Positions 61,817-64,000 of a stretch of 64,000 nucleotides of DNA are shown piece after piece. How positions within the stretch are numbered: the first letter of the stretch is position 1; each line of letters opens with the position of its first letter. A model generated the notes under the pieces. That model was given only the letters and a program-made list of their open reading frames with translations, had not been told where the DNA came from and did not search any database. Source of the stretch: Aquanectria penicillioides (taxonomy: Eukaryota > Ascomycota > Sordariomycetes > Hypocreales > Nectriaceae). Location of the stretch: contig PYIU01000008.1 in assembly GCA_003415625.1 (NCBI GenBank), forward strand, positions 2,976,001-3,040,000, given 5' to 3'. The position numbers and the translations under genes are program-made.

Positions 61817-63406
61817 TTACACTCCGTGAAAGACCTTGACGACGCCCACAGCCGAACGTTCCGAGGCTGTCTCCTCATCACGCGAGCTTGAGTCTTTTGA
61901 CAAGTTGGTGCCAGGGATGGCGCCAGGGGGCGTGCGGCGCTCGTCGGGGTCGGCCTCCTCGCTGCTGATCTCGACCTCGTGACGGGCGTAGATCTTCAGG
62001 GGCATCACGTAGGTGGTGTTGATTTGCTCCTCGCTGTCGAGGCGGTGGATGGTGGTGTCGCCGGCTCGTGCGGCAGATCGAGGATTTCGACTGAAGTCGG
62101 ATCGGAAGTTGGTCGAGGGGTTGGTTGATCGCTTGTTGGAGTAGCCAGCGAAGGACTTGAGGTTGAAGAGACGGCGGAGCAGGGTCCAGATGTAGGGAAG
62201 GTTGGCGGTGATGAGAGCCGTCGACGATTCTCGGACGTACCAGAAGGTCCAGTCGGAGCCGAAGGAGTCGTTGAAACTGTAGTACTTGTTGAGAATAGCG
62301 GAAAGAATCTATAATCCGAAAGTGTTAGTCTTGCTCGATGAATTGCAAGGATGCCAACGCAGTAAGCGCAGGACTCTGCCCGTCGCTAGTGCGTCGTCAT
62401 GCATGTCGTACCGTGAAGCAGCCCAGAGCGAAGACACCGCAGAGAACAGCTTTTCTCTTGGTGGGCAACTGGGACTTGAGGAAAATAGGCATTGGGATGA
62501 GAATAATCATGATGTCGGATGAGATGTTGAGAACCGTGTTGGTGATGAGATGGTTTGTAGCAGCGGAGCATTGAACTATCAATAAAATATTAGCGGAAAA
62601 TAACAAGATCGAAGGATTCTCTTCCCGCGTACCATTGTCAGGGGGGACAGCCCAGTACTGGTTGAAGGGTCGGCACCAGACTCCCAGGTACAGGATCTCC
62701 ATGAGGACGAATCCAACAACAACGTATCCAGCCACGATCTTGACGGCAAGGTTCTGCTTCAAACTCATACTAGTTGTGCGTTAGTGGACATAGCTGCTTG
62801 GCAGATGACGGATTTATGAAGAGCTGGGATAACTAACGTCAAGCGGTTGTACATGATGAGTAGGCAGGCCTTGATGATCCAGATGGTGATGATCTGCATC
62901 TGCTCGACGACGAGGACCCATTTTGAGCCGATGACACGCTCGGCAATGTTTTCAGGCGTGAGCTCGGTGTGGTCGTCGGGGTCAATGAGGTTGCTGCTGG
63001 TGTGCGAGATGATGCCCATGCCAACCATTAAAATAGTGTCGGTGATCTAAACAAGCCAGGTCAGCAAAGGCGGTTCGATTTTGTTCCTCTGCATTAATTT
63101 CAGGGTTGCGGGCGCAAAAAACGCCTCTTTGGAGCAGGATCTGCCTCTTGTTACGCACCATAGCAAGGACCATCAGGTAGTCCTCGATCTGCAACTTCTT
63201 GGGGGAGCCTAGCAGAAGGATTCTAGAAGTCCTAAAAAAAGCAAAAAGCAATCGCGCATTAGCAAGGGACGCCCATGGCCGATCGTGGGGGGGAAAGTAA
63301 AAGCAAACCCAAAAAGCAAAAGCAAGATGCACACTTACATGCGAGCGATGACAATCAGCCAGGTCAACCCATACCAACTCCAAATTTCCGCTATGAAGGC
63401 CGACAT
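61817..63406 (-). CDS. Fungal rhodopsin-like (Pth11-type) integral membrane protein
   Basis: Six exons (63406-63339, 63231-63159, 63046-62838, 62769-62633, 62575-62412, 62308-61817) give 380 residues with all phases closing. The protein begins MSAFIAEIWSWYGLTW and has seven predicted membrane segments. Family marks are KKLQIEDYLMVLAM after TM1, IIKACLLIMYNRLT, LEILYLGVWCRPFNQYW-type aromatic/Pro sequence (here with MEILYLGVWC), and CSAATNHLITNTVLN with the following ISSDIMIILIPMP. A Ser/Arg/Glu-rich cytosolic tail of about 110 residues ends the protein. These proteins resemble Pth11-type receptors, which lack retinal-binding function and are thought to sense surface or chemical cues. No ligand is known. 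Confidence 0.88.
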
Positions 63407-64000
63407 GATTGCGGTGTTGTGTGTGTGTGTGAATGAGACGTGAGAGATTGTGTGTGGGTGGTGAGACGGGCCCGGGCGGTCGTGTGAGTGAGAGCTCGAT
63501 CCAGTCAGTGGGCACGCGTCTACGGGATCTCAGTTGGCATCGATGACGATCAAGGTTCCAGGCCGAGCAAAGTTGGAGACGAAGGCTGCGCAAGGAAATG
63601 ATTTGCGCCCGGGACAGTCGCTCATGGCCCTCTTCTGGCGGTTGGGAAGAAGGGTGGATTTTCTGCAAGATGCACAACAACGAACAGGGCGAAAACCGGA
63701 CCTTCAAGACAGGACAGCAGGATCGCGGGGGCGAGCAGGATAGCAGGACTACTTTTATTTGGCTCGACGACGAGGCTTGACGAGGATGGCATGGCCTTGG
63801 CTACGAAAGGGTGTGGGCGCAGGGTCCTCAGGGGCATCCCGGCGTTGGGGTTGCGGTCGTTAGTCCCGCATCCGCCTTCCTCTCTCGGGGATATCGCGCG
63901 GGCTTTTCTGTGACACATCGAGCGAGAGCAGGCCAGGATAGTCTTGGCCACCAAAGTTACTGGCCCGCAACGAGTTGGTTGCTGGACGATAGGGGAGGGA
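63407..64000. other. Window edge, no supported gene
   Basis: The upstream region of the rhodopsin-like gene has a (GT)n-rich stretch near 63418-63430. Frames on both strands towards the edge have no recognised sense; a gene could begin beyond the window. Confidence 0.4.

Overview
This window is nuclear DNA from a filamentous ascomycete, most likely a Eurotiomycete of the Aspergillus/Penicillium type. The evidence is short GT-AG introns of about 45-150 nt, small exons, a HET-domain gene, LaeA-like methyltransferases, a PDR-type ABC transporter, fungal MFS families and a fungal rhodopsin-like membrane protein. No rRNA, tRNA, CRISPR array or recognisable transposon was found. The genus is an inference.

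Left part (1-19.5 kb): sparse, apparently decaying accessory DNA. It holds remnants of two fungal hypothetical genes (about 2.6-3.15 kb and 4.06-4.97 kb). Next is a large NLR-like gene (5.86-12.03 kb) with an alpha/beta-hydrolase-like N-terminus, a STAND-like core, about 18 ankyrin repeats and a C-terminal ZZ zinc finger. After it come a broken ankyrin gene (12.5-13.9 kb), a broken hypothetical gene (14.1-15.6 kb), a broken type II membrane protein with a cysteine-rich ectodomain (15.8-16.6 kb) and two more hypothetical remnants (17.5-18.0 and 18.4-19.4 kb).

Middle (19.8-46.5 kb): an anion:cation symporter (MFS), a HET protein, a cytochrome P450, two paralogous SAM methyltransferases 1.9 kb apart, a short Zn2Cys6 protein divergent from a full-size PDR ABC transporter, a TRI12-type MFS pump and a small DUF7053-like protein. 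P450, methyltransferases, regulator, pumps and DUF7053 protein resemble accessory genes of secondary-metabolite clusters. No PKS, NRPS, terpene synthase or DMATS backbone is visible, so a cluster is not demonstrated.

Right part (47.6-64 kb): an error-bearing or decayed membrane protein with a large ectodomain, a GPI-anchored serine/threonine-rich protein, a 14-TM DHA2 MFS pump, a second ACS symporter, a 3.7 kb gene-empty stretch, a DHA1 MFS pump and a fungal rhodopsin-like protein.

A general observation: many otherwise good genes lack exactly one base, often in a short homopolymer. Examples are HET at about 23922, P450 at about 24948 and 26491, ACS at about 54878, and the NLR at about 8893. 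Exon phases close only if one base is added. This looks more like systematic sequence error than independent pseudogenisation. In contrast, the 12.5-13.9 kb and 18.4-19.4 kb loci carry true in-frame stops, some of RIP type. All spliced models here were derived by eye from frame, splice consensus and phase.
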